From NCBI GenBank assembly GCA_963751245.1, contig CAVVTR010000008.1, forward strand, positions 1 through 64,000: a stretch of 64,000 bases of DNA. The letters are read 5' to 3'. Positions 1 to 11,008 of the stretch are shown here, one piece after another. The translations under genes and the position numbers were made by a program. The notes beneath the pieces were generated by a model, which was not told the DNA's origin, searched no databases, and saw only the letters and a list, made by a program, of their open reading frames with translations. Source of the DNA: CAVVTR01 sp963751245. GTDB taxonomy: Bacteria > Acidobacteriota > Thermoanaerobaculia > Thermoanaerobaculales > Thermoanaerobaculaceae. Every line of letters begins with the position of its first letter. The first letter of the stretch is position 1.

Positions 1-44
<44 letters not shown>

Positions 45-233
45 TTGTTTCTTCGCATCGTTATATTGCTCAGGAACTGGTAGACGCCGGGAAGCTCCGG
101 GGCCAGCGCTGCCCGGGCGCGGAGCGGGTGGACCTCGGTCACGCCCCTATTCAACCACACGTCCCCCCGAAAGCACTCCGCCGCCCGCGGCGCGAGGCCG
201 GGGCGGCGGAGGAAACAGCAACGACGTCCCGGC

Positions 234-887
234 TCAGGTGAGCCGCTGGAACTTCTCCAGGTCCGAGGTGTGGCCCAGCACCACGAGCACGTCCGAGTCG
301 CGGATCACGGCGTCGGGGGGCGGCACCAGGGTGACGTTCTCGGTCAGCACGTCCTGGACCGCGATGACGTTGACCTTGAAGCGCTGCCGCACTGAGAGCT
401 CGGCCAGGGTCTTGCCCACGAAAGAGCTGGGCGGAGCCACCTCGATGATGGAGAAGTCCGGTCCCAGGGAGATGAAGTCGAGGAGGTTCGAGCTCGACAG
501 CTTCTCCGCCAGGCGCAGCGCCATGTCGCGCTCGGGGTAGACGACGTCGTCCACCCCGAGCGCTTCCAGGATCTTGCCATGGTCCTCGTTCACCGCCCTC
601 GCCACCACCCGCAGCTCCAGCTCCTTGCAGTAGAGCGCGGCCAGGGTCGAGGCCTCCAGGTGCTCCCCCACCGAGATGATGGCCGTGTCGAAGTCGCGCA
701 GCCCCAGGGCGCGGAGCTGCTGCTTGTCACGGACGTCCACCACCGCGACCTGGGACACCTGGTCCCGCAGCCCCTGGACGATCTCGCTCTGGGAGTCCAC
801 CCCGAGCACCTCGTGACCCAGCTCATAGAGCCGGGCCGCGAGGTACGAGCCGAACCGCCCCAGGCCGATGACGGCGAAGCGGCCCAC
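234..887 (-). CDS. ktrA: Potassium uptake regulatory subunit, KtrA/TrkA type
   Basis: A 217-residue cytosolic protein, the usual length of KtrA. The N-terminus has the Rossmann fingerprint GLGRFG (residues 8-13) of an RCK/TrkA-N nucleotide-binding domain. Residues from about 140 fit a TrkA-C domain. Proteins of this family bind ATP/ADP or NAD(H) and gate a membrane K+ channel subunit (KtrB/TrkH). No such partner lies in the window, but the gene reads towards the left edge, where it could follow. The start is GTG at 887, with the ppdK stop one base upstream and a GAGG inside the ppdK end, so the two are probably translationally coupled. KtrA and TrkA cannot be separated from sequence alone. 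Confidence 0.88.
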   Translation of the reverse strand: MGRFAVIGLGRFGSYLAARLYELGHEVLGVDSQSEIVQGLRDQVSQVAVVDVRDKQQLRALGLRDFDTAIISVGEHLEASTLAALYCKELELRVVARAVNEDHGKILEALGVDDVVYPERDMALRLAEKLSSSNLLDFISLGPDFSIIEVAPPSSFVGKTLAELSVRQRFKVNVIAVQDVLTENVTLVPPPDAVIRDSDVLVVLGHTSDLEKFQRLT

Positions 888-888
888 C

Positions 889-3606
889 TCAGCGCCTCGG
901 CTCGGCCAGCTGGGCCCGCGCCGCGGCCAGGCGCGCCACCGGGATGCGGAACGGCGAGCACGACACGTAGTTCATGCCCACAGTGTGACAGAACGCCACC
1001 GAGGCGGGGTCGCCGCCGTGCTCGCCGCAGATGCCCACCTTCAGGTCCGGCCGCGTGCTGCGGCCCTTGCGCGTGCCGATCTCGACGAGCTGGCCGACGC
1101 CGTCCACGTCCAGGGAGGCGAAGGGGTCCACCGGCCAGATCTCGCGCTCGAGGTACAGCGGCAGGAACTTTCCGGCGTCGTCGCGGGACACGCCGAAGGT
1201 GGTCTGCGTCAGGTCGTTGGTGCCGAAGGAGAAGAACTCCGCCTCCTCGGCGATGTCGTCGGCGGTCAGCGCGGCGCGGGGCAGCTCGATCATCGTGCCG
1301 ACCAGGTAGTCCACCGTGACGCCGTGCTCGCGGAACACCTCCTCGGCCACCGCGCGCACGTGGCCGGCCTGGTCCGCCAGCTCCTTCCGCGTGCCCACCA
1401 GGGGAATCATGATCTCGGGCTGGACGTCCACGCCCTCCTTCTTGACGATGCACGCCGCCTCGAGGATCGCGCGGGCCTGCATCCGGGTGATCTCCGGGAA
1501 GGCGATGCCCAGGCGGCAGCCGCGGTGGCCGAGCATGGGGTTGGCCTCGTGGAGGTCGGCGACCTTGGCGGCCACCACGGCGGGCTCCACGCCCAGGTCG
1601 CGCGCCACCTCGGCCTGCTCCTTCTCGGTGTGGGGCAGGAACTCGTGCAGCGGCGGGTCCAGGGTGCGGATCGTCACCGGCCGCTCGCCCATGGCCCGGA
1701 AGATGCCGGCGAAGTCGTCGCGCTGCATGGGCAGGAGCTTCGCCAGCGCCCGTTGCCGCTCCTCGGTGTTGTCGGCGAGGATCATCTCGCGCACCGCGGT
1801 GATGCGCTCGCCGCCGAAGAACATGTGCTCGGTGCGGCACAGCCCGATGCCCTCGGCGCCGAACGCCACGGCGTTGGCGGCCTGGTCGGGCTGGTCGGCG
1901 TTGGTGCGCACCTTCAGCGCCGCGCACCGAGTCCGCCCACTCCATGAGCCTCGAGTAGTACTTGTACGTCTGGGAGGCGTCCGGGGCCATCGACCGCTCG
2001 ATGCAGGACCTGGAGCACGTCGGAGGGGCGGGTGTCGATCTGGCCCTGGATCACCTCGCCGGTGAAGCCGTCGATGGACATCCAGTCGCCCTCGCGCACC
2101 ACGCGGCCGTCCACCTCGAGCTGCCGCTTGCGGTAGTCGATGCGCAGCGCCTCGCAGCCCACCACGCAGGTCTTGCCCATCTGCCGGGCGACCAGGGCCG
2201 CGTGGGACGTCATGCCGCCGCGAGCGGTGAGGATGCCCACCGCAGCGTTCATGCCGCGGATGTCCTCGGGGCTCGTCTCGATGCGGACCAGCAGCACCGT
2301 CTCGCCCTTCGCCGCCCATTCCTCGGCGTCGGGGGCGTTGAACACCACCTTGCCGGTGGCGGCGCCGGGGCCCGCGGGGAGGCCCTTGGCGAGAACCAGG
2401 CCCTCGCCCAACGCCGCGCGCTTGGCCGCCGGGTCGAAGATCGGCCGCAGCAGCTGGTTGAGCTGCTCCGGCTCGACGCGGCGCAGAGCCTCCTCGGGCT
2501 GGATCAGCCCCTCGCTCGACCATGTCCACCGCGATGCGGATGGCGGCGAGACCCGTGCGCTTGCCGGTGCGGGTCTGCAGCATGTACAGCGTGCCGCGCT
2601 CCACCGTGAACTCGAAGTCCTGCATGTCGTGGAGCTGCTTCTCCAGCGTGGCGCGGACCTCGAGGAGCTGCGTGTAGACCTCGGGGAAGACCTCGCCGAG
2701 CTCCTTGACCGGACGGGGGGTGCGCATGCCGGCCACCACGTCCTCGCCCTGGGCGTTGACGAGGAACTCGCCGTAGAACACGTTCTCGCCGGTGGCGGGG
2801 TCGCGGGTGAACGCCACGCCGGTGCCCGAGTCGTCGCCCATGTTGCCGAAGACCATGGCCTGGACGTTGACCGCCGTGCCCCAGTCCTCGGGGATGCCGT
2901 TCATCTTGCGGTAGGCGTGCGCCCGCGGGTTGTCCCAGGAGCCGAACACGGCGCCGATGGCGCCCCACAGCTGCGCTTGCGGGTCCTCGGGGAAGTCGTG
3001 GCCGGTACGCTCCTTGACCACCTCCTTGAAGCGCCGCACCAGGTCCTTGAGGTCCTCGGCGCCCAGCTCCGTGTCGAAGCGCACGCCCTTGGCGGCCTTG
3101 ACCTCGTCGAGCACCACCTCGAACGGGTCCTCCTCGTCCTTGCCCTGGGGCTTGCAGCCCAGCACCACGTCGCCGTACATGGACACGAAGCGCCGGTAGC
3201 AGTCGTAGGCGAAGCGCGGGTTGGAGGTCTGCTTGATGAGCCCCTCGACCGTGGTGTCGTTGAGGCCCAGGTTGAGGATGGTGTCCATCATGCCCGGCAT
3301 GGAGGCGCGGGCGCCGGAGCGCACCGAGACGAGCAGCGGGTTCGCGGCGTCGCCGAACACCTTGCCCGTCGCCTTCTCGATGTGCGCGAGCCCCTCGGCG
3401 ACCAGCTTCTCGAGCCCCCCGGGGTAGCTCTTGTGGGCGGTGTAGTAGGTGCAGACCTCGGTGGTGATGGTCAGCCCCGGGGGAACCGGCAGCCCGATGC
3501 GCGCCATCTCGGCCAGGTTCGCACCCTTGCCGCCGAGCAGCACCTTCATCCCGGCGTTGCCGTCGGCGACGCCGCCCCCGAACAGGTAGACGTTCTTCTC
3601 GCTCAT
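889..3606 (-). CDS. ppdK: Pyruvate, phosphate dikinase, with three apparent frame errors
   Basis: Interconverts pyruvate, ATP and Pi with PEP, AMP and PPi in the cytosol. The N-terminal ATP-grasp domain begins with VYLFGGG and GGKGANLAEM. The swivelling phospho-His domain has GGMTSHAALVAR. The C-terminal PEP/pyruvate barrel has LCRTEHMF and GTNDLTQTTFG. Length is about 904 residues, normal for the family. The frame changes three times, near 2514 (VDMVE then EGLIQPEEAL), near 1997 and near 1926. Each is one extra base, so the overall frame is restored. I read these as sequence errors, not a dead gene. A GAGGAGG ribosome site precedes the ATG at 3606. It lies 24 bases after glyS and next to ktrA. 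Confidence 0.93.
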   Translation of the reverse strand: MSEKNVYLFGGGVADGNAGMKVLLGGKGANLAEMARIGLPVPPGLTITTEVCTYYTAHKSYPGGLEKLVAEGLAHIEKATGKVFGDAANPLLVSVRSGARASMPGMMDTILNLGLNDTTVEGLIKQTSNPRFAYDCYRRFVSMYGDVVLGCKPQGKDEEDPFEVVLDEVKAAKGVRFDTELGAEDLKDLVRRFKEVVKERTGHDFPEDPQAQLWGAIGAVFGSWDNPRAHAYRKMNGIPEDWGTAVNVQAMVFGNMGDDSGTGVAFTRDPATGENVFYGEFLVNAQGEDVVAGMRTPRPVKELGEVFPEVYTQLLEVRATLEKQLHDMQDFEFTVERGTLYMLQTRTGKRTGLAAIRIAVDMVERGADPARGGSAPRRAGAAQPAAAADLRPGGQARGVGRGPGSRQGPPRGPRRRHRQGGVQRPRRRGMGGEGRDGAAGPHRDEPRGHPRHERCGGHPHRSRRHDVPRGPGRPADGQDLRGGLRGAAHRLPQAAARGGRPRGARGRLDVHRRLHRRGDPGPDRHPPLRRAPGPASSGRWPRTPPRRTSTTRGSWSGRTRCAALKVRTNADQPDQAANAVAFGAEGIGLCRTEHMFFGGERITAVREMILADNTEERQRALAKLLPMQRDDFAGIFRAMGERPVTIRTLDPPLHEFLPHTEKEQAEVARDLGVEPAVVAAKVADLHEANPMLGHRGCRLGIAFPEITRMQARAILEAACIVKKEGVDVQPEIMIPLVGTRKELADQAGHVRAVAEEVFREHGVTVDYLVGTMIELPRAALTADDIAEEAEFFSFGTNDLTQTTFGVSRDDAGKFLPLYLEREIWPVDPFASLDVDGVGQLVEIGTRKGRSTRPDLKVGICGEHGGDPASVAFCHTVGMNYVSCSPFRIPVARLAAARAQLAEPRR

Positions 3607-3630
3607 TTCGATCCTCCTCTTCCGTTTCGC

Positions 3631-5702
3631 TCAGGCGGCCAGGCGCGACAGGTCGGCGAGGCGCAGGAACAGCGCCTCCACCCTTGTCAGCAACGCCAGC
3701 CGGGCCTGCCGAAGATCCTCGTCCTCGCACAGCACCAGCACGTCGGTGAAGAAGCGGTCCAGGGGCTGCGCCAGCTCCGCGAGGGCGCGGAGCGCACTTG
3801 CCAGGTCGTCGCTCCCCAGCGCTCCTTCCACCTTCTCCTCGACCGTGCTCACCGCCGACAGCAGCTCCTTCTCGGCGGCCTCGCGCAGGAGGGCGGCGTC
3901 GCCGCGCCCGGCTCCTCCCCGCTCCACCATGTTCCGGACCCTCTTGAACGCCACGGCCAGGTCGGCGAACACCGCCTCGCCGCGGACGGCCTGCAGCGCG
4001 GCGGCACGGGCCGCGTCGCCGGGCACCACACCCCAGCCGGCGGCCAGCACCGCGTCGGCCACGTCGCCGGCAACCCCAGTAACGGACACCAGGTAGTAAC
4101 GCTCCCGCTCCTCGACAAACTCCGCAACCGCGGCGGCCACGTCGTCGCCGCCACCGCGCGCCGCCACCGCCGCCTGCACAGCCGCACGCAGGTCCAGCGC
4201 CAGCGGCGCCTCGGCGCACACCCGCACCACCGCCAGGGCCGCGCGGCGGAGCGCGAACGGGTCCTTGCTCCCCGACGGCACCTCGCCGGCGGCGAACAGC
4301 CCCGCCAGCGTGTCGAGGCGGTCGGCCACGCCGAGCACGGCCCCGGCGCGGCCCCGGGGTAGCGGACCCTCGAGGCCGGCGGGGCGGTACTGGTCGTACA
4401 CCGCCTGCCACACCGCCTCCGCCTCGCCGTCCAGCCGGGCGTAGATGCCGCCGATCACCCCCTGCAGCTCGGGGAACTCCCCCACCATGGAGGTCGGCAG
4501 GTCGGCCTTGGCCAGCGCCGCCGCCCGCGCCACGTCGCCGCGGACCGCCTCGTCGCCCTCCAGCGTCACCAGCTCGCGGGCGAGCGCCGCCACCGCTCCG
4601 GTCTTGGCGGCGTAGCTGCCCAGCTTCTGGTGGAACGTCACGCGGTCGAGGCCGGCGGCGTGCGCCTCGAGGGAGCGCCTGCGGTCGTGTTCGAAAAAGA
4701 ACTCGGCGTCGGCGAGGCGCGCCCCGGCGACCCACTCGTAGCCCTGCACGATGATCTCGCCGGGCTCCTCCTGGCGGTCGCACACGGCCAGGAAGGTCGG
4801 TGCCACCTTCCCGTCCTTCTCCAGCACCAGGCACTTCTGGTGGTGGCGCAGCGTGGTGACCAGCACCTCCTCGGGCAGCGCCAGGAAGCGCGCGTCGATC
4901 CTCCCCCGGACGAACTGCGGACACTCGACGAGCTCGACCAGCTCGGCCAGCAGCTCCGGGTCGGGACGCACCGCGCAGCCGAGCTCGTCCGCGATGGCGT
5001 CCATCCGCCGCTCCAGCCACGCCCGGCGCTCCTCGTGGTCCACCATCACCGCCGCGCCGCTCAGCCAGGCGCGGTAGTCCTCCAGGCCCTCGAACCTGCC
5101 CAGCACCTCCACCTGCGCCGGGGCGAACACCCGGTGCCCCGTGGTGCTGCCGCCGGATCGCACCCCGAACAGCTCCAGGGGCACGACCGAGTCGAGGGCG
5201 GCGTCACCGAACAGGGCCAGCACGTTGTGGATCGGGCGCACGAAGGCGTGCTCCCCCGCCCCCCACCGCATCGCCTTCGGGAAGTGCAGCCCGGAGAACA
5301 CCGCGGCCGTCACCTCCGCCAGCACCTCCGGCGTGGGCCGCCCGGGCAGGTGCTTCGTCACCGCCACCACCTCGCCCTTGGGCCCGGCCACGCGGCGCAG
5401 GTCGCCCACCTCGGCCCCCTGGCCGCGGGCGAAACCCTCCGCGGCGCGGGTCGGGGTGCCGTCCGGAGCGAAGGCGGCGCGCACCGGCGGCCCGGTGACC
5501 TCTTCCGTGCGGTCGGGCTGGCGCCCGGGCAGGCCCTCCACGTACACGACGACGCGCCGCACCGTGGACAGGGTGCGCACCTCGAACTCGCCGAGGCCGG
5601 CCTCCGCCAGTCCCGAGCGGTACCCCGCCTCCAGCTGCGAGCGGATGCCGGGAAGGGCGTTGGCGGGGATCTCCTCACACAGCACCTCGAGCAGGAACCG
5701 GC

Positions 5703-5706
<4 letters not shown>
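3631..5706 (-). CDS. glyS: Glycyl-tRNA synthetase beta subunit
   Basis: Beta subunit of the bacterial alpha2beta2 glycyl-tRNA synthetase, which charges tRNA-Gly; the beta chain supplies tRNA-binding and anticodon-recognition parts. The N-terminus MSRFLLEVLCEEIPA is diagnostic, and 691 residues is the family length. The ATG at 5706 overlaps the glyQ stop by four bases (ATGA), giving coupled synthesis of the two subunits. A longer in-frame reading upstream of 5706 runs through glyQ out of phase and is rejected. The gene is intact. ppdK follows 24 bases downstream. Confidence 0.96.
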
Positions 5707-6599
<893 letters not shown>

Positions 6600-6684
6600 A
6601 CGCACCTCACCCGGTGCTCGTCGCACCGGCAAGGGCGGAGTTTAGCACAGCGGGAACGGGGTCCTCGCCCCTTTTCGAAGCCCC

Positions 6685-8059
6685 TCAGACGGTCTCGACG
6701 TTCACCCGGACGAAGGGGTCGACCGCCGCCTTGTCGACCAGGGCCGGCCAGAACGCCACCACCTCCTGGGGCTTGGGGCGCCCTCCGGCGAACCCGGTCA
6801 CCCCCGGCGGGCCCGAGGTGATGAGCGGCGCCAGCTCCATGCCGAAGCGGGCCACGGCCTCGCGGGAGGGAGACCGTACCCCCAGGTGCAGCACCACCTC
6901 CGGCGGATCCTCGGGGGCCGGCACGATCCCCGGGTGGCAGGCGCCGGTGCCCAGGATCTCGACCAGCCGGCACTCCTCCGCGAAGGTGATCCCGGCCCGC
7001 TCCAGCCGCTTCCAGACGATGTCGGCGGCGAGGCGCGCCTTCTCGACCGCGCGGGGCCCGGAGATGACCAGCTGGCCCGTCGCGCGGTACGCCTCGTGGA
7101 ACGACGCCGAGACCTTGTAGGTCGGGGTGTTCTCGCGGCCCTTGATGCCGCTCACCCGGACCCGGTCCGGGCCCTCCTGGCGCAGGCTCACCGAGGAGAA
7201 GTCGGCGACGCAGTCGGGCGTGATGTACGAACTCGGGTCCCCCATCTCGTAGACGAGCTGCTCGGACACCGTGGCCACGGAGACGAGCCCGCCGGTCCCA
7301 GAGTGCTTGGTGACCACGAAGGTGCCGTCCTCCCCGCACTCCACGACCGGGTAGCCCACGTCCCACAGGTCGGGCACCTCCCACCAGCGGGTGAAGTTGC
7401 CGCCCGTGACCTGGGCGCCGCACTCGATGAGGTGCCCCGCGATGGTCCCGGCGGCCAGGCGGTCCCAGTCGTCCGCGGCCCAGCGGAACTCGTGGATCAG
7501 AGGCCCCAGGGCCAGCGCGGTGTCGGTGATGCGGCCCGCGAGCACGATCTGCGCGCCCTCGGCCAGCGCCAGCGCCACCGGCCGCGCGCCCAGGTACGCG
7601 TTGGCCGAGAGGATCTTGTTGTGGGACACCTCGCACAGCCGCGCGCCGGTCTCCATGTGGCGGAGGTGCTGTCCCGTCGCGCACAGCTCGGGCACGCGCG
7701 GCAGCAGGTCGTCCCCCTCCACGATCCCCACCCGGAGGTCCTTGATGCCCAGCTCGGAGGCGACCCGCGCCACCTCCTCGCGGCACCCCGCGGGGTTGAG
7801 CCCGCCGGCGTTGGTCACCACGCGCACCCCGCGGGAGGCGATGACCGGCAGCGCCTTGCGCAGGAACGAGATGAAGTCGGAGGCGAACCCCCGCCGGGGG
7901 TCGCGCAGCCGCTGCCTCATCATGATCGACAGCGTCACCTCGGCCAGGTAGTCCAGCCCCAGGTAGTCCACCCGCCCCCGCGTGCAGCAGCTCGAACGCT
8001 GCGTCGGGGCTGTCGCCCCAGAACCCCTGGCCGTTGCCGATCCGAACCACCCTGCCCAT
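6685..8059 (-). CDS. AtuA-like protein (DUF1446), one apparent frame error
   Basis: Member of the DUF1446/AtuA family, named after the acyclic terpene utilisation gene atuA of Pseudomonas; its biochemical role is poorly known. The protein starts MGRVVRIGNGQGFWGDSPDA at 8059 and changes frame near 7976, where one extra G in a G-rich run separates ELLHAG from VDYLGLDYLAEVTLSI. The rest is intact to 6685: VTNAGGLNPAG, IVLAGRITDTALALGPLIHEF and GGNFTRWWEVPD. Total is about 457 residues. It is divergent from the HMG-CoA synthase operon with 124 bases between them, so shared regulation is possible. The link to terpenoid or acyl-CoA metabolism is inferred from the family name and the neighbour. Confidence 0.85.
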
Positions 8060-8183
8060 GCTCACCCCCGGTGCGCGAGTGTAGCCGTGATCGCCCCTTG
8101 TTCCAATTATCACGCGATGGTAGCGTAGGCGGCGGGGCTCATCACGTCGTGCTCCGACCCGAACTGACTGGAAGGAGGCAGGA

Positions 8184-9234
8184 ATGACCGTTGGAATCGT
8201 GGGGTACGGCTCGTACGTTCCCCGCCGCCGGATTCGTCTGCGTGACATCGCCAGCGTGTGGGGCGCCGATGCCGAGGCGTTCGAGCGGGGCCTCGAGCTC
8301 CACGAGAAGTCGGTGCCGGCCCGGGACGAGGACACCATCACCATGGCGGTGACCGCCTCCCGCCGCGCCCTCGTCCGCGCCGGTATCGACCCCGCGGAGA
8401 TCGGCGCCGTGTACGTGGGCTCGGAGTCGCACCCCTATGCGGTCAAGCCCTCGGGCACCGTGCTGGCGGAGGCCATCGGCGCCGTTCCGGCCGTGCACTG
8501 CGCCGACCTCGAGTTCGCCTGCAAGGCCGGCAGCGAGGGCATGTTCATCGCCGCCACCCTGGTCAAGGCCGGCGAGGTCCGCTACGCCCTCGCCGTGGGC
8601 GCCGACACCTCCCAGGGCGCCCCCGGGGACGCCCTCGAGTACTCGGCGGCGGCCGGGGCCGCGGCGTACGTCTTCGGTTCCGAGGACCTCGTCGCCACCC
8701 TCGACGCCCAGGTGTCGTTCATGACCGACACTCCGGACTTCTGGCGCCGCGAGACCATGCACTACCCGCGGCACGCCGGCCGCTTCACCGGCGAGCCCGC
8801 CTACTTCCGCACCACCACCGGCGCCACGAAGATGCTGTTGGAGAAGTCGCGGGCTGACGCCCGAGGACTTCGCCTTCGCCGTCTTCCACCAGCCCAACGG
8901 CAAGTTCCCCATGCGCGCGGGACGCGCCCTGGGGTTCAGCCGCGAGCAGCTGGAGACCGGCTGGCTGTCCCCGTGGCTCGGCAACACCTACTCCGGGGCC
9001 TCCCCCATCGGCCTCACCGCCGTCCTCGACGTGGCCAGGCCCGGCGACCGCATCCTCATGGTCTCCTACGGTTCCGGCGCCGGCTCGGACGGCTTCGTGT
9101 GGACCGTCACCGACCGCATCGACGCGGTCCGGGACGCCACCGCCCGCACCCGCGAGCAGCTCGACACGCGGAAGATCTACGTGGACTACGGGACCTACGT
9201 GAAGCTCCGCGGCAAGATCCGCATGGGCGAGTGA
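8184..9234 (+). CDS. Hydroxymethylglutaryl-CoA synthase, archaeal type (one frame error)
   Basis: Thiolase-fold enzyme that condenses acetyl-CoA with acetoacetyl-CoA to HMG-CoA, the committed substrate of the mevalonate route. Cys113 in ADLEFACKAGSEGM is the expected acyl-enzyme nucleophile. The frame changes near 8851 by one extra base: LLEKSG continues as LTPEDFAFAVFHQPNGKFPMRAG in the next frame, carrying the active-site His region FHQPNGK. The C-terminus GKIRMGE ends at 9234. Corrected length is about 349 residues, as in archaeal HMGCS. AAGGAGG lies five bases before the ATG. It is the first gene of a three-gene set with a thiolase and a DUF35 protein, the composition of the archaeal HMGCS/thiolase complex. 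A bacterial KAS-III-like role is the alternative. Confidence 0.85.
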
Positions 9235-9246
9235 AGGGAGACCGCG

Positions 9247-10410
9247 ATGCGTGACGTTGCAGTGGTCGGAGTCGGATTGAGCCGGTGGGGCGAGGTATGG
9301 GACGAGTCCCTCCGCCAGTTGTGGACCACCGCCGCCCTGGCGGCGCTGGACGACGCGGGCATCGACCGCGTCGACTCGATCACCGTGGGGTGCATGTCCG
9401 GCGGCCTGTTCGTCGGCCAGGAGCACCTCGGCGCCCTGCTCGCCGACGAGGCCGGCCTCGCCGGCGTACCCGCGACGCGGGTGGAGTCCGCCTGCGCCTC
9501 CGGCGGGCTCGCCGTGCGCGCCGGGTTCGCGGAGATCGCCGCCGGCATGGCCGACGTCGTGCTGGTCACCGGCGTGGAGAAGATGAACGACTGCGGCGGG
9601 GACGAGGCCACCGCGGCCCTGGCCACCGCCGCCGACCAGGAGCTCGAGGTGTTCTACGGGGCCACCTTCCCCGGCCTGTACGCCATGATGGCCCGCGCCC
9701 ACATGGAGCGGTGGGGCACCACCCGGGAGCAGCTCGCCGCCGTGGCCGTGAAGAACCACCACAACGGCACCCTCAACCCCAACGCCCAGTTCCACCGGGA
9801 GGTCACCCCCGCGGAGGTGGCCGGCGCCACCATGGTCGCGGCGCCGCTCACCATCCTGGACTGCTCCCCCATCACCGACGGCGCCGCCGCCCTGGTGCTC
9901 GCCGACATGGACACCGCGCGGCGGCTGGCCAGGGGACGCCCGCTGGTCCGCATCGCCGGGATCGGCGCCGCCACCGACCGGATCGCCCTTCACAACCGGC
10001 CCGACGTCGCCGCGCTGCCGGCCACCACGAGCGCTGTGCAGAAGGCCCTGGCCATGGCCGGAAAGACCCCCGCGGACATCCAGCTCGCCGAGGTGCACGA
10101 CTGCTTCACCATCGCCGAGATCATGGTCCTCGAGGCCCTGGGCCTGTGCGAGCCGGGCCAGGGCGGGCCGCTCGCGCTGTCCGGCGCCACCGCCCTCGGC
10201 GGCCGCATCCCGGTGAACACCTCCGGAGGCCTCAAGGCCAAGGGCCACCCGGTGGGCGCCACCGGGGTCGCCCAGGTGGCGGAGATCACCGCGCAGCTGC
10301 GCGGCGAGGCCGGCGCCCGCCAGGTGGCGCGTCACGACGTCGGCCTCACCCAGAACATGGGGGGCACCGGCGCCTCGGCGGTGGTGCACGTCCTGGAGGT
10401 GACCTCATGA
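9247..10410 (+). CDS. Thiolase (acetyl-CoA C-acetyltransferase, SCP2-like)
   Basis: A 387-residue thiolase of the type paired with DUF35 proteins. The nucleophile is Cys83 in VESACASGG. The HDCFT motif (AEVHDCFTIAE) and GGLKAKGHPVGATG carry the other active-site residues. In the archaeal complex this enzyme makes acetoacetyl-CoA and passes it directly to HMG-CoA synthase. It starts 12 bases after the HMGCS stop. Its own stop overlaps the DUF35 start (ATGA), so all three are likely made in fixed proportion. Intact, with no frame change. Confidence 0.93.
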   Translation: MRDVAVVGVGLSRWGEVWDESLRQLWTTAALAALDDAGIDRVDSITVGCMSGGLFVGQEHLGALLADEAGLAGVPATRVESACASGGLAVRAGFAEIAAGMADVVLVTGVEKMNDCGGDEATAALATAADQELEVFYGATFPGLYAMMARAHMERWGTTREQLAAVAVKNHHNGTLNPNAQFHREVTPAEVAGATMVAAPLTILDCSPITDGAAALVLADMDTARRLARGRPLVRIAGIGAATDRIALHNRPDVAALPATTSAVQKALAMAGKTPADIQLAEVHDCFTIAEIMVLEALGLCEPGQGGPLALSGATALGGRIPVNTSGGLKAKGHPVGATGVAQVAEITAQLRGEAGARQVARHDVGLTQNMGGTGASAVVHVLEVTS

Positions 10411-10805
10411 GCTCGCTGAACCCCGCCCGCGTCCACCGCGAGCATCCGTCCCGCTACCGGCTCGAGGGCGCCCGCTGCACCGCCTGCGGTGCCGTCGTCT
10501 TCCCCGCCCGCCTCGTCTGTCCGGCCTGCCGGGGCCGCGCCTTCGAGCCGTACCGGGTGGCCGATCACGGCGAGGTCGTCACCTACACCGTCATCCACGT
10601 GCCTGGCCCCACCTTCGCCAACGAGGCGCCCTACGTTCTCGCCGTGGTCGCCCTCGACGGCGGCGGCGCCATCACCTGCCAGGTGGTCGACCTCGTCGAG
10701 GAGGAGATCCACGGCGGCATGCGCGTCAAGCTGGAGTTCCGCCGCATCCAGGCGGACGGAGTCGCCGGCATCATCGCATACGGCCACAAGGCGGTCCCAG
10801 CGTAG
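10407..10805 (+). CDS. DUF35 zinc-ribbon/OB-fold acyl-CoA-binding protein
   Basis: A 132-residue protein with an N-terminal rubredoxin-like zinc ribbon (CTACG then CPACRG) and a C-terminal OB-fold containing VVTYTVIHVPG. In the archaeal HMGCS/thiolase complex the DUF35 subunit bridges the two enzymes and helps form a shared CoA-binding tunnel. Here it is third in the operon, overlapping the thiolase stop by four bases. A strong terminator hairpin lies about 30 bases past its stop, so the operon probably ends here. Confidence 0.9.
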   Translation: MSSLNPARVHREHPSRYRLEGARCTACGAVVFPARLVCPACRGRAFEPYRVADHGEVVTYTVIHVPGPTFANEAPYVLAVVALDGGGAITCQVVDLVEEEIHGGMRVKLEFRRIQADGVAGIIAYGHKAVPA

Positions 10806-10832
10806 CCCGCCTCCTCCGCGCAGCACATCCGA

Positions 10833-10857
10833 CGGGGGGCCTGCGGGCCCCCCGTTT
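10833..10857 (+). terminator. Rho-independent terminator after the HMGCS operon
   Basis: A perfect 9-base stem (CGGGGGGCC / GGCCCCCCG) with a TGCG loop, followed by TTTCCTCTTCT. It lies 28 bases after the DUF35 stop. The T tract is short, so efficiency is uncertain. Bases 10858-11008 hold no gene, only a GCGGGCTGAAGCC repeat fragment near 10900. Confidence 0.8.
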
Positions 10858-11008
10858 CCTCTTCTCCCTGCGCGCCGCGGGACCGCGGAGCCGCCCCGCG
10901 GGCTGAAGCCAGCGACTCCTCCGGGGGCAGACCTTGTCGCGCGCTCCCGCCTCGCGGAGGGAAGGCCGGGCGGGGACCCCGGGAACGGTCCCGCGCGAAA
11001 ACCCGGGC

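Noticed and set aside
2140..4362. Very long open frame on the plus strand across ppdK and glyS
   Set aside because: It lies antisense to two conserved genes and is His/Arg/Ala-rich; a by-product of high GC.
8060..8183. Promoters between the atuA-like gene and HMGCS
   Set aside because: TTGTTC-17-TAGCGT and others are too weak to call.
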